Assembly: GCA_905479195.1 (NCBI GenBank)
Contig: CAJQLO010000001.1
Coordinates: 680,694 to 744,693, forward strand
Direction: 5' to 3'
Length of the DNA: 64,000 nt
Source of the DNA: an uncultured Gammaproteobacteria bacterium
Lineage (GTDB): Bacteria; Pseudomonadota; Gammaproteobacteria; GCA-002705445; GCA-002716945
Positions 1-8,942 of this stretch are shown here, in pieces (within the stretch, counting starts at the first letter, position 1; each line of letters starts with the position of its first letter). Made by a program: the position numbers and the translations under genes. Below the pieces are notes generated by a model. The model was not told where the DNA came from. It did not search any database and saw only the letters and a program-made list of their open reading frames with translations.

Positions 1-2
1 GG

Positions 3-1382
3 TTAGATTAATTTTTTTGGATCTAATAGCTTCAAGATCTGAGATCTTGTTAAATTAGTTTTTTCTTCCGTGATGTCTATAATAGATTTATTTGTCTTAT
101 AAGCTTCTTTTACTATTTTTGACGCTAAATCATAACCAATTGTTTCATTTAATTTAGTGGCAATAATAGGATTCTTTTCCAAATTTAATTGAATATTTTT
201 TTTATTGACTTTGAAAGTATCAATAGTATCAGCTAAAGAATAAACAGAATTTATTAATAAATTAAAAGACTCTATTATATTTTTTGAAATAAGAGGAAGC
301 ATTGTATTTAGCTGAAAATTTCCAGATATACAAGCTATGTTAATAGCACTGTGGTGACCTGTTACCTGTGCCATCGCCATCAATACTGCTTCAGGAATCA
401 CGGGGTTTATTTTACCTGGCATTATACTACTCCCTGGTTGCAAAGGTTTCAGAGTAATCTCTGAAAGACCCGAAACTGGTCCGCTATTCATCCATCTTAG
501 GTCATTAGATATTTTCGTTAAGGACGAGGCAACTCTGAGTAATGCTCCGCTCATAGTCAAAATATGATTTTGAGAACTAATCATTTCAGATTTATTTGGA
601 TTAGATGTAAATTTTGCACCTGTCTTTCCTAGGATTTTATTTAGCTCAGTAGAAACTAATTTCCCAAAATTCTTTGGAGCATTTAACCCTGTTCCAATTG
701 CAGTTCCACCTATAGGTAAATACTGTAATTCTTCAGCACTTTGAAGTAATGGTTGGTTACAATGCACTATCTGCTCTCTCCAAGACTCTATTTCATAACT
801 CAAAGATAAAGGCACGGCATCCATTAAATGTGTTCTACCAGATTTGATAATATCTTTTACTTCAAATTCTTTATCAATTAGCTTCATTGTAAAATAATCC
901 AAGGCATCATTTAACTCTAGAGCTAACAGCACAGAACAAATATTGATTGTTGTTGGGATTACATCATTTGAACTCTGTGATTTATTAATATCATCATTAG
1001 GGTGAATTTTTTTCTTGAGCTTTTTAGAGACAGTAGTTGCTAATACTTCATTCATATTCATATTAGTGCTCGTACCTGATCCAGTTTGGTACAAGTCAAT
1101 CGGAAATTGATCATAATATTTATCAATATTTTTATGAATATCTAATGCACAACTACTAATAGCTTTTGCTGTTGTAGCTGGCATTAATTTTGCCTTATGA
1201 TTAGCCAATGCACAGGCAGCTTTTAGCGCAGCCAATGATTCTATGAAATCTGGGGGGAACACATCTCCGCTAATCTTAAAGTTATCTATTGCTCTTTGAG
1301 TTTGAGCACCATAAAGTGCAGTTTTAGGAACTTTTACCTTTCCCAGTGAGTCCTCTTCTGTTCTGAAAGTAATTTTTTTCAT
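3..1382 (-). CDS. fumC: Class II fumarate hydratase
   Basis: Fumarase of the TCA cycle, interconverting fumarate and malate in the cytoplasm; the class II type needs no Fe-S cluster. The 459-residue protein is close to the usual length (about 465). Visible family marks are the GSGTSTNMNMNE substrate loop near residue 100, SGRTHLMDA with the catalytic-site His near 185, and the superfamily signature GSSIMPGKINP near 315-325. The stop codon lies at positions 3-5, so the gene is complete. It is divergent from purB, another member of the same aspartase/fumarase superfamily, across a gap of only about 50 to 60 bases. The closest alternatives are aspartase or argininosuccinate lyase, but the loop sequences fit fumarase. 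Confidence 0.96.
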   Translation of the reverse strand: MKKITFRTEEDSLGKVKVPKTALYGAQTQRAIDNFKISGDVFPPDFIESLAALKAACALANHKAKLMPATTAKAISSCALDIHKNIDKYYDQFPIDLYQTGSGTSTNMNMNEVLATTVSKKLKKKIHPNDDINKSQSSNDVIPTTINICSVLLALELNDALDYFTMKLIDKEFEVKDIIKSGRTHLMDAVPLSLSYEIESWREQIVHCNQPLLQSAEELQYLPIGGTAIGTGLNAPKNFGKLVSTELNKILGKTGAKFTSNPNKSEMISSQNHILTMSGALLRVASSLTKISNDLRWMNSGPVSGLSEITLKPLQPGSSIMPGKINPVIPEAVLMAMAQVTGHHSAINIACISGNFQLNTMLPLISKNIIESFNLLINSVYSLADTIDTFKVNKKNIQLNLEKNPIIATKLNETIGYDLASKIVKEAYKTNKSIIDITEEKTNLTRSQILKLLDPKKLI

Positions 1383-1415
1383 ATTATTTTTTTAAATTTA
1401 TAATTATTATTATGT

Positions 1416-1421
1416 TATAAT
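1416..1421 (+). promoter_or_regulatory. Candidate -10 box for purB
   Basis: A perfect TATAAT sits in the fumC/purB divergent gap; no good -35 box is visible 16-18 bases upstream. Transcription from it would start near 1428, which leaves almost no leader for an ATG at 1434 but about 18 bases for the ATG at 1446. Confidence 0.4.
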
Positions 1422-1445
1422 ATCATCTTTGAGATGAATGTGGTT

Positions 1446-2813
1446 ATGAAAAAAGATGATTTACTCTCAATCTCTCCTCTAGATGGAAGATATTCAGATG
1501 CATGTAAAGACATAAGCGATGTCTTCTCTGAATACAGCTTAATTAAACATAGAGTCTTTGTTGAGATTAAATGGTTTATATTTTTATCGAAAATTGACAA
1601 AATCAAAGGACTTCCAAAAGTCAAAGCTAAGGATGAAAAATTCTTGCTAAATATTTATGATAGTTTTAGCTTGAGTGACGCAAAACTAGTGAAAAAATTA
1701 GAAAGCACAACCAAGCATGATGTAAAAGCTGTAGAATATTTCTTAAAATTAAAATTTGATGCTAAGCCTGGTCTAAAAAAATATAAAGAGTATATTCATA
1801 TATGCTGCACTTCAGAAGATATCAACAATCTTTCTTATGCTCTTATGGTGAAGACAGGTCAGGGTTTAATCTTAAATAAACTCAGTAACTTGAATGCATT
1901 AATTAAAAAATATACAAAAAAGTATTCTAAAAATATTATGTTGTCGCACACCCATGGTCAGCCTGCAACTCCAACATCAATGGGAAAAGAATTCTTAAAT
2001 TTCTATGCCAGACTCACTCTTTTGCAGAAAAAAATAAAAGATCTTAGTGTTATGGGAAAATTTAATGGCGCTACGGGAAATTATTCTGCCCACAGCATAA
2101 CCTTCCCAAATATAAACTGGCCTGCCATTAACAAAAAATTTATTAATAGCTTGGGAATTGAAGAAAATAAGTACACGACTCAAATAGAACCTCATGATTA
2201 TATTTGTGAAATGTCTAATAATATAGCTCATGTAAATTCTATCCTTATTGGATTTTCTCAAGATATGTGGTCATATATCTCAAAAAATTATTTTATACAA
2301 AAAAATATTGCTGGTGAAATTGGTTCTTCTACAATGCCTCATAAGATTAACCCCATTAATTTTGAAAATGCTGAAGGCAATCTCGGTTTAGCCAATAGTA
2401 TATTAAGATTTTTATCTGAAAAGCTAACAATATCTAGATTACAAAGAGACCTATCAGACTCAACAGTATTAAGAAATATTGGAATTTCATTTGGCTATTC
2501 ATACCTGGCTTATGAAAACCTGATGACGGGACTGCATAAGTTGTCTATAAATAGTAAAAAAATTAATGATGATATCGTGGATGCATGGGAAATATTAGCT
2601 GAGCCAATACAAATGGTTGCTAGAAAATATCATATTTCAAATTCTTATGAGCTACTAAAAAAAGCAACTAGAGGTAAGAAAGTAAACAAAGAAGTCATCC
2701 ATAAACTTATCATGTCGCTCAAAATACCAGAGAATGAGAAAAAATTACTTCTTAGCCTGACACCCAAAAAATATATTGGTTATGCAATAAAGCTATGTAA
2801 TGAAAAATACTAG
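1446..2813 (+). CDS. purB: Adenylosuccinate lyase
   Basis: Catalyses two steps of purine synthesis: release of fumarate from SAICAR and from adenylosuccinate. The protein opens with LLSISPLDGRY, as PurB does, carries SHTHGQPATPTSMGKE with a catalytic His, and has the superfamily signature GSSTMPHKINPINFENAEG with the catalytic Ser. Two in-frame ATGs exist, at 1434 and 1446. I prefer 1446 because it matches the family N-terminus and because a TATAAT at 1416-1421 leaves almost no leader for 1434; neither start has a strong ribosome binding site. purA lies elsewhere in the window. The 3' end overlaps the next small ORF by 14 bases. Confidence 0.96.
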   Translation: MKKDDLLSISPLDGRYSDACKDISDVFSEYSLIKHRVFVEIKWFIFLSKIDKIKGLPKVKAKDEKFLLNIYDSFSLSDAKLVKKLESTTKHDVKAVEYFLKLKFDAKPGLKKYKEYIHICCTSEDINNLSYALMVKTGQGLILNKLSNLNALIKKYTKKYSKNIMLSHTHGQPATPTSMGKEFLNFYARLTLLQKKIKDLSVMGKFNGATGNYSAHSITFPNINWPAINKKFINSLGIEENKYTTQIEPHDYICEMSNNIAHVNSILIGFSQDMWSYISKNYFIQKNIAGEIGSSTMPHKINPINFENAEGNLGLANSILRFLSEKLTISRLQRDLSDSTVLRNIGISFGYSYLAYENLMTGLHKLSINSKKINDDIVDAWEILAEPIQMVARKYHISNSYELLKKATRGKKVNKEVIHKLIMSLKIPENEKKLLLSLTPKKYIGYAIKLCNEKY

Positions 2814-3042
2814 TCTTGATAAAATCGTTCAACTTGAAAATTTTATTCAATCATATGGCCATGAATTTCAATCAATCAGTAATGAGATAAAAATATATCT
2901 ACTGAATGATAGTGAGGTCCATATTATTGTTAGTGACTCCATTGATATTTATACCTATGGGATCTCGGGCATAGATAATAAATATTCGTCAAAAGATATC
3001 GAGGGTGCCAAAACCATTTTAAAACAGTTTCTTATTTTTTAG
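2800..3042 (+). CDS. Small hypothetical protein downstream of purB
   Basis: An 80-residue ORF I do not recognise. It starts inside the last codons of purB (14-base overlap) and its stop overlaps the convergent end of lysS by 11 bases, so it exactly fills the space between two real genes. Composition is ordinary for a soluble alpha/beta protein: an N-terminal polar helix, a strand-rich middle (EIKIYLLND, VHIIVSDSIDIYTYG) and a C-terminal helix. There is no signal peptide, membrane segment or metal-binding motif. Translational coupling to purB is plausible from the overlap. It could be a chance ORF, but the fit to the gap and the protein-like sequence favour a real gene. Confidence 0.5.
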   Translation: MKNTSLDKIVQLENFIQSYGHEFQSISNEIKIYLLNDSEVHIIVSDSIDIYTYGISGIDNKYSSKDIEGAKTILKQFLIF

Positions 3043-4504
3043 GCTTCATATGAGGAAATAACAAAACATCTTTTATAGATGCTGAGTCAGTAAACATCAT
3101 GATCAACCTATCTATCCCAATTCCAGCACCAGCAGTAGGTGGCATACCATACTCAAGAGCCATCACAAAATCTTCGTCGTAACTCATTTTCTCATCATCA
3201 TCTGAATTTACCTGCTCCTTGAATCTATTAGATTGTTCTTCAGGGTCATTGAGTTCTGAGAACCCATTTGCTATTTCTCTCCCTGCTATAAATAATTCAA
3301 AGCGTTCCACTAGATTTGGCTCGTCGTCAAAACTTCTCGACAAAGGTGAAACCTCTGTTGGATAATGCGTGACAAATGTCGGATTAATAAGTTCTTTCTC
3401 TACCATTTTATCAAATATATCTAAATGCATTTTAACTATAGACCCTTTATCAGAAATTTTGATACTATTTTCAGAACAATAATCCTCTATATACTTCTTA
3501 TTATTAAATTTAGAAGAATCGATTCCTTTGGCATATTTTTCTATGGAATCATAAAATTTAATTTTTGTAAATGGTGTTTTGAAATCAATCTGAAGGTCTT
3601 GATATTTAAAATTAGAACTAAAATTTAACGAACTAATAATTTTACTAAATAAATTTTCTATTAAAGACATTAAGTATATGTAGTCTTGGTAAGCACAATA
3701 AAATTCTATCATTGTGAATTCTGGATTATGTTTAACAGAGAGTCCCTCATTACGGAAACTTCTATTAATCTCAAAAACTTTTTCATATCCGCCAATAATG
3801 CAACGTTTTAAAAATAGTTCCGGAGCTATTCTTAAATATAAATCAAGATCTAATGAATTATGATGAGTGATAAATGGTTTTGCAGCAGCTCCCCCAGGAA
3901 TCATATGCATCATTGGTGTTTCCACTTCTAAGTAATCATCTTCTATAAAAAAATTTCTAATCTCAGACACTATTTTTGAACGTGTTTTAAATAAACTTTT
4001 AGTTTCTGGATTTATCATTAAATCTAAATACCTTTGCCTATATTTAATCTCAATATCAGCTATCCCATGAAATTTCTCTGGTAGCGGCCTTAGAGATTTT
4101 GACAAAAGCATAATTGATGAGGTATTGACGGTTAATTCACCTGTTTTAGTCTTAAACAGTACTCCTTCAATTCCGACAATATCTCCTAAATCTAGATTAT
4201 TAAATAAAAGATAACTGTCTTCTCCTACTTGTTTTTTTTGTAAATAGATTTGTATGTTTCCACTTTCATCATGTAAGTTTGCAAAAGATGAGTTTCCCAT
4301 ATTTCTTATTGTCAACAATCTTCCAGCAATAGAAACAGGTATATTTTTTTCAGCTATATCTTCTTTTTCAAGGTCTTTATACTTATCACCAATACTATTA
4401 GCATAATCTTTTTTTCTAAATGTATTAGGATATGCTTTATTATTTATCTTGATAGCATCAAGCTTCTTTTTTCTCTCAGTAATTAATTTGTTTTCTTCTG
4501 TCAT
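3032..4504 (-). CDS. lysS: Lysyl-tRNA synthetase (class II)
   Basis: Charges tRNA-Lys. The 490-residue protein has an N-terminal OB-fold anticodon-binding domain (about residues 55-160, including IAGRLLTIRNMG) followed by the class II catalytic core: motif 2 around FEINRSFRNEG and ...NPEFTMIEFY, and motif 3 GAGIGIDRLIMMF near the C-terminus. Length is close to the roughly 500 residues of bacterial LysRS. It follows prfB with a one-base gap; the prfB-lysS pair is a well-known gammaproteobacterial neighbourhood. It is the last gene of a minus-strand run that begins with uvrB. Confidence 0.97.
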   Translation of the reverse strand: MTEENKLITERKKKLDAIKINNKAYPNTFRKKDYANSIGDKYKDLEKEDIAEKNIPVSIAGRLLTIRNMGNSSFANLHDESGNIQIYLQKKQVGEDSYLLFNNLDLGDIVGIEGVLFKTKTGELTVNTSSIMLLSKSLRPLPEKFHGIADIEIKYRQRYLDLMINPETKSLFKTRSKIVSEIRNFFIEDDYLEVETPMMHMIPGGAAAKPFITHHNSLDLDLYLRIAPELFLKRCIIGGYEKVFEINRSFRNEGLSVKHNPEFTMIEFYCAYQDYIYLMSLIENLFSKIISSLNFSSNFKYQDLQIDFKTPFTKIKFYDSIEKYAKGIDSSKFNNKKYIEDYCSENSIKISDKGSIVKMHLDIFDKMVEKELINPTFVTHYPTEVSPLSRSFDDEPNLVERFELFIAGREIANGFSELNDPEEQSNRFKEQVNSDDDEKMSYDEDFVMALEYGMPPTAGAGIGIDRLIMMFTDSASIKDVLLFPHMKPKK

Positions 4505-4505
4505 T

Positions 4506-5616
4506 CTAAAGTCCTTCTTTTAAGCTTTTTTCAATAAAATCATCTAAGTCACCATCCAATACGGCTTGTATGTTACCAGTCTCATGTTTTGTTCTTAAAT
4601 CTTTTATCCTGCAGTCATCCAAAACATATGATCTTATTTGACTGCCCCATGATATGTCAGATTTTTCTGATTCAACTTTATTCTTAATCTCATTCTTTTT
4701 AGTCATTTCGAATAAATATAGTTTAGCACGTAGTTGTTTCATTGCACTTTCTTTGTTTTTATGTTGTGACCTTCCATTCTGACACTGAGTTACAATTTTA
4801 CTTGGGAGATGCGTAATTCTTACAGCTGATTCTGTTGTGTTTACATGTTGACCGCCTGCTCCACTGGCCCTATAAACATCGATACGTAAATCAGCAGGAT
4901 TAAGATTAATTTTAATATCTTCATTAATTTGAGGATATACAAAAACAGAGGCAAATGATGTATGTCTTCTACTACCCGAGTCAAAAGGAGATTTTCTTAC
5001 TAGCCTATGTACACCAGTTTCTGTTCTAAGCCATCCATATGCATACAAACCATTCACTTTAATTGTTGCGCTTTTATAACCTGCAACCTCTCCCTCTGAG
5101 AGCTCAACAACTTCATGTGAAAACTTTTTAGATTCTAACCAGCGCAGATACATTCTCAGAAGCATTGCTACCCAGTCTTGTGCTTCTGTTCCTCCGGATC
5201 CTGACTGAATATCAACATATGCATCATACTGGTCTTCTTTTTGCTTAAACATTTGAGTTGTTTCTAGTAATCCTATTTCTTTTTCTAAACTACTAGATAT
5301 CTGAATCATTTCATCTACCATATCTTTATTATCTGCAATTATCCCATCATCCAGCAATGATGTTATTGTATATTGGATAAGATCGATATCATCTTGAATT
5401 TTAATGAGATTTTGAAGAAGACCTTGTTTGTGTTTTTGTTCTTTTTGCAAAGCTAGCAACTTAACTTTATCTGACCAATTTTCTTCAAGTACTAACTCTG
5501 ATGACAGGAAATCTAATTTTCCCTGTATGGAGTCGTAGTCAAACTAACCTCCGGACTTCAGTAAGTCTTTTTGCGAAACCTTTATTTTTTTCCAGAATAT
5601 CTTCTATATTAGGCAT
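4506..5616 (-). CDS. prfB: Peptide chain release factor 2, expressed by +1 frameshift
   Basis: RF2 releases peptides at UGA and UAA. The reading frame is split: a 25-codon first frame from ATG at 5614-5616 ends in an in-frame TGA at 5539-5541, and the rest continues in the +1 frame from GAC at 5538-5540. Joined, the protein is about 369 residues, the normal RF2 length, and reads LV then [11 protein letters not shown] across the shift, where family members have LDYD. RF2 marks are [11 protein letters not shown] (the SPF codon-recognition tripeptide) and [14 protein letters not shown] (the GGQ catalytic loop). The start overlaps the nuclease gene by 8 bases. An annotation beginning at 5459 would be falsely truncated. 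Confidence 0.95.
5538..5552 (-). promoter_or_regulatory. Programmed +1 frameshift site of prfB
   Basis: On the minus strand the order is GGAGG, three bases, GTT, TGA, C. The internal Shine-Dalgarno-like element sits three bases before the slippery codon, the spacing of the classic RF2 site, and the stop is TGA followed by C. The slippery codon is GTT, not the usual CTT. RF2 scarcity would promote slippage from GTT to TTT, giving autoregulation of RF2. Confidence 0.85.
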
Positions 5617-6274
5617 AAATATTCTCTGTTAATTTTGAAAATACATCTAATCTCTCAAACCATTTTTCTTTATAAGAATCTAGTTCTTGGCCAGATATAA
5701 CTGTCTTTTCAAACTCTCCATTTCTTATAGCTAAAAACACAATAATGGAATGAATATTTGTTTCATATTGCCAGTCATGTGCTACAGCATAAGCTGCTAA
5801 CTGCAAAAAATGCTCTTCCATTTCTTCTTTAGTTTTTTTTCTATATGATGATTTATAGTCAATTACTGATAATCTTTCATCTTTTATTCCAATAAGATCT
5901 ATTGTTCCGGCATATAAATTTTTATATAAAACTGAAACTTCGGTACCCCAGGCTTCATCTAGACCATCAATAAAATTATCTATAATAATCTGTGCTAATT
6001 TTTTAGCTATGACATAATTTTTGTTATCACTATGAAAGGTATCATCTTTGGAAACATAGTGTTCCAGATATTTATGCATATAATTTCCAATTTCCATCGA
6101 ATCAGTTTTATGGCTGAAATCAAAGTTTACTTGCTGCTTTGGATTAGTGAGCCTAAGTATACTGGTTACGCTAGGAACATTAAGGTTTTCAGAAACAGAG
6201 TAAAATCGAATATTATTTATTTTATTAACATGATAAATAGGATAACTATATTTTTCTCTGAAAGAACTAATCAT
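5609..6274 (-). CDS. PD-(D/E)XK nuclease superfamily protein (RecB/MGME1-like)
   Basis: A 221-residue putative exonuclease. Catalytic-type residues are visible: E112 in WGTEVSV, D126 in GTIDLIG, D139 and K141 in VIDYKSS, then the Q158LAAYA helix motif typical of RecB-like and MGME1-like nucleases. The N-terminal NVPSVTSIL (about 32-40) resembles the start of MGME1-type exonucleases. No helicase domain is attached. It lies between a MerR-family gene and prfB, 2 bases downstream of the former and overlapping the latter by 8 bases, so it belongs to the ihfA operon. The substrate is unknown; a single-strand DNA exonuclease in repair is the natural guess from the family. Confidence 0.7.
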   Translation of the reverse strand: MISSFREKYSYPIYHVNKINNIRFYSVSENLNVPSVTSILRLTNPKQQVNFDFSHKTDSMEIGNYMHKYLEHYVSKDDTFHSDNKNYVIAKKLAQIIIDNFIDGLDEAWGTEVSVLYKNLYAGTIDLIGIKDERLSVIDYKSSYRKKTKEEMEEHFLQLAAYAVAHDWQYETNIHSIIVFLAIRNGEFEKTVISGQELDSYKEKWFERLDVFSKLTENIYA

Positions 6275-6276
6275 GG

Positions 6277-6630
6277 TTATCTTTTAAGAATCGACAAAAT
6301 ATTTTCAAGATCAGACTTAATTTGAGTCACCATATGCTTATCGATTAATGGGTCTGGTTTGATTTGATTATTATTTATCATGTTTTTGGCACCCTCTATT
6401 GTAAAACCTTCATCTTGCAATAATGCTTTAATCTTTAAAATCATCAAAAGATCTTTTTGCTGGTAATATCTTCTATTTCCTTTTCTTTTTATAGGATCTA
6501 ATTCTGTAAATTCTTGTTCCCAATACCTGAGGACATGGGCTTTTACATCACAAATTTTAGAGGCTTCCCCAATAGTGAAATATCTTTTATTGGGTATAAC
6601 GGGAGCGCTTTTATTCTGATTTTCCATCAT
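6277..6630 (-). CDS. MerR-family transcriptional regulator
   Basis: A 117-residue protein with one MerR-type winged helix: [13 protein letters not shown] (helix-turn-helix, about residues 17-30), VLRYWEQEF, and the wing [12 protein letters not shown]. The C-terminal part is a short helix without Cys residues for metal sensing. Genes of this kind sit right after ihfA in many gammaproteobacteria, and here too it overlaps the ihfA 3' end by 20 bases. The target and signal are unknown. A second ATG at 6625-6627 is an equally possible start. Confidence 0.85.
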   Translation of the reverse strand: MMENQNKSAPVIPNKRYFTIGEASKICDVKAHVLRYWEQEFTELDPIKRKGNRRYYQQKDLLMILKIKALLQDEGFTIEGAKNMINNNQIKPDPLIDKHMVTQIKSDLENILSILKR

Positions 6631-6910
6631 ATGCTTCTAATTTATTCTTTAGTTTAAGACCAGATTTGAAGGTAACCACTCTTCTTTCTGAAATTGTAAC
6701 ATTTTCCCCAGTTTTTGGATTTCTACCTGGTCTGGCTACCTTCTCCCTGAGTGTGAAGTTACCAAAACCAGAAAACTTTATATCATTACCTTCTTCAAGA
6801 GTACCTTTGATCATTTCAAAAAATTCTTCAATGAATTCCTTGGCTTCCCTTTTATTAAGACCAACTTCGTCATGTATTACTTCAACAAGTGAATTCTTTG
6901 TGATTGTCAT
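6611..6910 (-). CDS. ihfA: Integration host factor alpha subunit
   Basis: DNA-bending nucleoid protein of the HU/IHF family that pairs with IHF beta (ihfB at 61882-62172). The 99-residue length fits IhfA. Family signature visible as [24 protein letters not shown] around residues 45-68, given here in two parts: [12 protein letters not shown] and [11 protein letters not shown]; the Pro at the DNA-intercalating tip (ARPGRNP) is present. The position directly after pheT is the standard pheST-ihfA arrangement. The 2-base gap to pheT implies cotranscription. Confidence 0.95.
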   Translation of the reverse strand: MTITKNSLVEVIHDEVGLNKREAKEFIEEFFEMIKGTLEEGNDIKFSGFGNFTLREKVARPGRNPKTGENVTISERRVVTFKSGLKLKNKLEAYDGKSE

Positions 6911-6912
6911 TA

Positions 6913-8940
6913 TTACGTTCTAATTACTGCTTCGTGTTTGCTCTTTAGCAAATTTATTATCTTTCCCATCTCATCATTAATCTGACTATCAGTCAGCGTG
7001 CTTAGCTTGTCCTGAAACGTAAACTCAATAGTCATACTTTTTTTCCCAGTTTCAAACTCAGCCTTATTATAGAATATATCACTTATTTTAATATTTATCA
7101 TATAGTTAAATGATTTTCTTTCTACCACATCTATTATATCATTTGCAAGAATATTATCATTAACCAAAACAGTTAAGTCTCTCTTAATCTTAGGGAATAT
7201 TGAGATTTTTTTATATTTAATATTCTCAGCATTAATAACCTTATCTATCATTAATTCAAAATAAAATACTGTGCTTTTAATAGAATATTGCCTATACAAA
7301 GACTTCTCAGGCTCTCCACAATACCCTACAATTTTATTATTTTGCTTTATGACTGCCTGGCAAGCCTTATCAAAATATTTGATACCTGCATGAGCTTCAA
7401 AGCTTAAATTCGGTAACACAGACAACAGGTCACCTTTTAGGTCAAAGAATGAAAGCTTATCCTGGTCATTTTTTAAATTAGACTCTGAGTTAACTCCGGA
7501 GATTGCCCCAGCAAAAATATTTTCTTCAATAACCTTCTTATTGTTATGCTTTATATAGGTTTTACCTGACTCAAATATTCTTAGATTGAGATTTTTCCTA
7601 CTGAAATTATAACTGCAAGTACTTAAAATACTGTTTATCATGGACCCTCTTAGCTCTGCCTTATCCTCAGATATTGGATTCATAAGAGTAATGATCTTAG
7701 GTTTTAATATATGATTTTCTTGGTCACCTTTTGGAATAAAGCTAAATGAGATTACCTCATTATAACCACGTGCTACCAGTGCATCTGAGTAATTATTAGT
7801 TTTATCTGAAGTATTTTTTATATTTCCTAAAGAGCCAGAGATTAGAATCGGATCAAAATTATTATAACCATATACTCTAGCAACTTCTTCGACTAAGTCC
7901 TCTGGTATCGCAATATCAAATCTATGACTAGGCACAGTCACCTTTAACCCCGTTTTCTTCTTTCTAGACAAGTCTGGGTTAAAGCCAAGATACTTAAGTG
8001 TTTGAACTATAAAACTACTAGATATTTTTACACCTAAAGATGATTCAAATAAGTCAGGATTAATTAAAATACTCTTGCCTATATGTTTAGCTACTTTTGG
8101 GGCAGAGGACTGATTGAAAAAATAATCACCAATATCTGTGTATTCTTTCAAGATAGTAAGAACTCTTCCAAGAGAGTATTCATTTAAGAGTGGATCAACT
8201 CCTCTTTCAAATCTATATGATGCATCTGTTTGTAAACGAAAAAATTTTGAAGCTTTTCTAATTATATTTGGCGCGAAATAAGCAGACTCAATAATAATGC
8301 TTTTAGTTTTAACGCTAACTGAAGAGTCTTCTGATCCTATAACTCCAGCTATTGCCTGAGGTTTCTCATCATCGCATATAACAGGAGTATTTGTAGTCAA
8401 AGTATAACTTTGACCATCTAAAGCATGTAATTTTTCATTCTTTTTTGCATATCTAACATTAATCTTTCCAGAAAATTTTTGATTATCAAAGGCATGCATT
8501 GGCTGGCCATTCTCAAGCATGACATAATTTAGTGTATCTACTATAAAATTAATGCTCTTTAACCCGCATGTCTCAAGTCTTTCTTTTATAAAAGGAGGGG
8601 TTACAATTGAGTTATCTATATTTTTGATAACTAAAGCGCTATATGAAGGACTGATCTTCTTATCGATATTTGAAAAAATTTTTTCTTTTGATTTTATGAA
8701 TTTTATATATTTTGGAAGAGATATCTTTTTTTTATATACAGGGCTTATGTCTCTAGCAATCCCTATAATTGATAAACAGTCAGCCCTGTTAGGCGTCATA
8801 TCAATATCTATCATAGTATCTTTTTTAGTTTTAACAATTGAAGCTACCTCTAATCCTAATGATGTGAGTTCTTCGATAAAAATATCATTTTTTTTAATAT
8901 TAGGGACGTATTCTTTTAACCAATTCAAACTAATTTTCAT
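6913..8940 (-). CDS. pheT: Phenylalanyl-tRNA synthetase beta subunit lacking the B2 tRNA-binding domain
   Basis: Large subunit of the (alpha-beta)2 PheRS. The protein is 675 residues, while the E. coli one is 795. The N-terminal B1 part ([13 protein letters not shown]...GLEVASIV) runs straight into [17 protein letters not shown], which in full-length PheT comes after an EMAPII-like OB-fold of about 110-120 residues. That domain is therefore absent, which accounts for the length difference. The B3/B4 editing region, B5, the catalytic-like core and the C-terminal FDX-ACB domain (from about residue 580, [15 protein letters not shown]) are all present. It follows pheS with a 2-base gap. Confidence 0.95.
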   Translation of the reverse strand: MKISLNWLKEYVPNIKKNDIFIEELTSLGLEVASIVKTKKDTMIDIDMTPNRADCLSIIGIARDISPVYKKKISLPKYIKFIKSKEKIFSNIDKKISPSYSALVIKNIDNSIVTPPFIKERLETCGLKSINFIVDTLNYVMLENGQPMHAFDNQKFSGKINVRYAKKNEKLHALDGQSYTLTTNTPVICDDEKPQAIAGVIGSEDSSVSVKTKSIIIESAYFAPNIIRKASKFFRLQTDASYRFERGVDPLLNEYSLGRVLTILKEYTDIGDYFFNQSSAPKVAKHIGKSILINPDLFESSLGVKISSSFIVQTLKYLGFNPDLSRKKKTGLKVTVPSHRFDIAIPEDLVEEVARVYGYNNFDPILISGSLGNIKNTSDKTNNYSDALVARGYNEVISFSFIPKGDQENHILKPKIITLMNPISEDKAELRGSMINSILSTCSYNFSRKNLNLRIFESGKTYIKHNNKKVIEENIFAGAISGVNSESNLKNDQDKLSFFDLKGDLLSVLPNLSFEAHAGIKYFDKACQAVIKQNNKIVGYCGEPEKSLYRQYSIKSTVFYFELMIDKVINAENIKYKKISIFPKIKRDLTVLVNDNILANDIIDVVERKSFNYMINIKISDIFYNKAEFETGKKSMTIEFTFQDKLSTLTDSQINDEMGKIINLLKSKHEAVIRT

Positions 8941-8942
8941 AA

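Noticed and set aside
4506-5459. prfB read as a 5'-truncated or broken gene starting at a TTG
   Set aside because: The upstream frame from 5616 to the TGA at 5539-5541 supplies the missing N-terminus with a standard programmed frameshift context.
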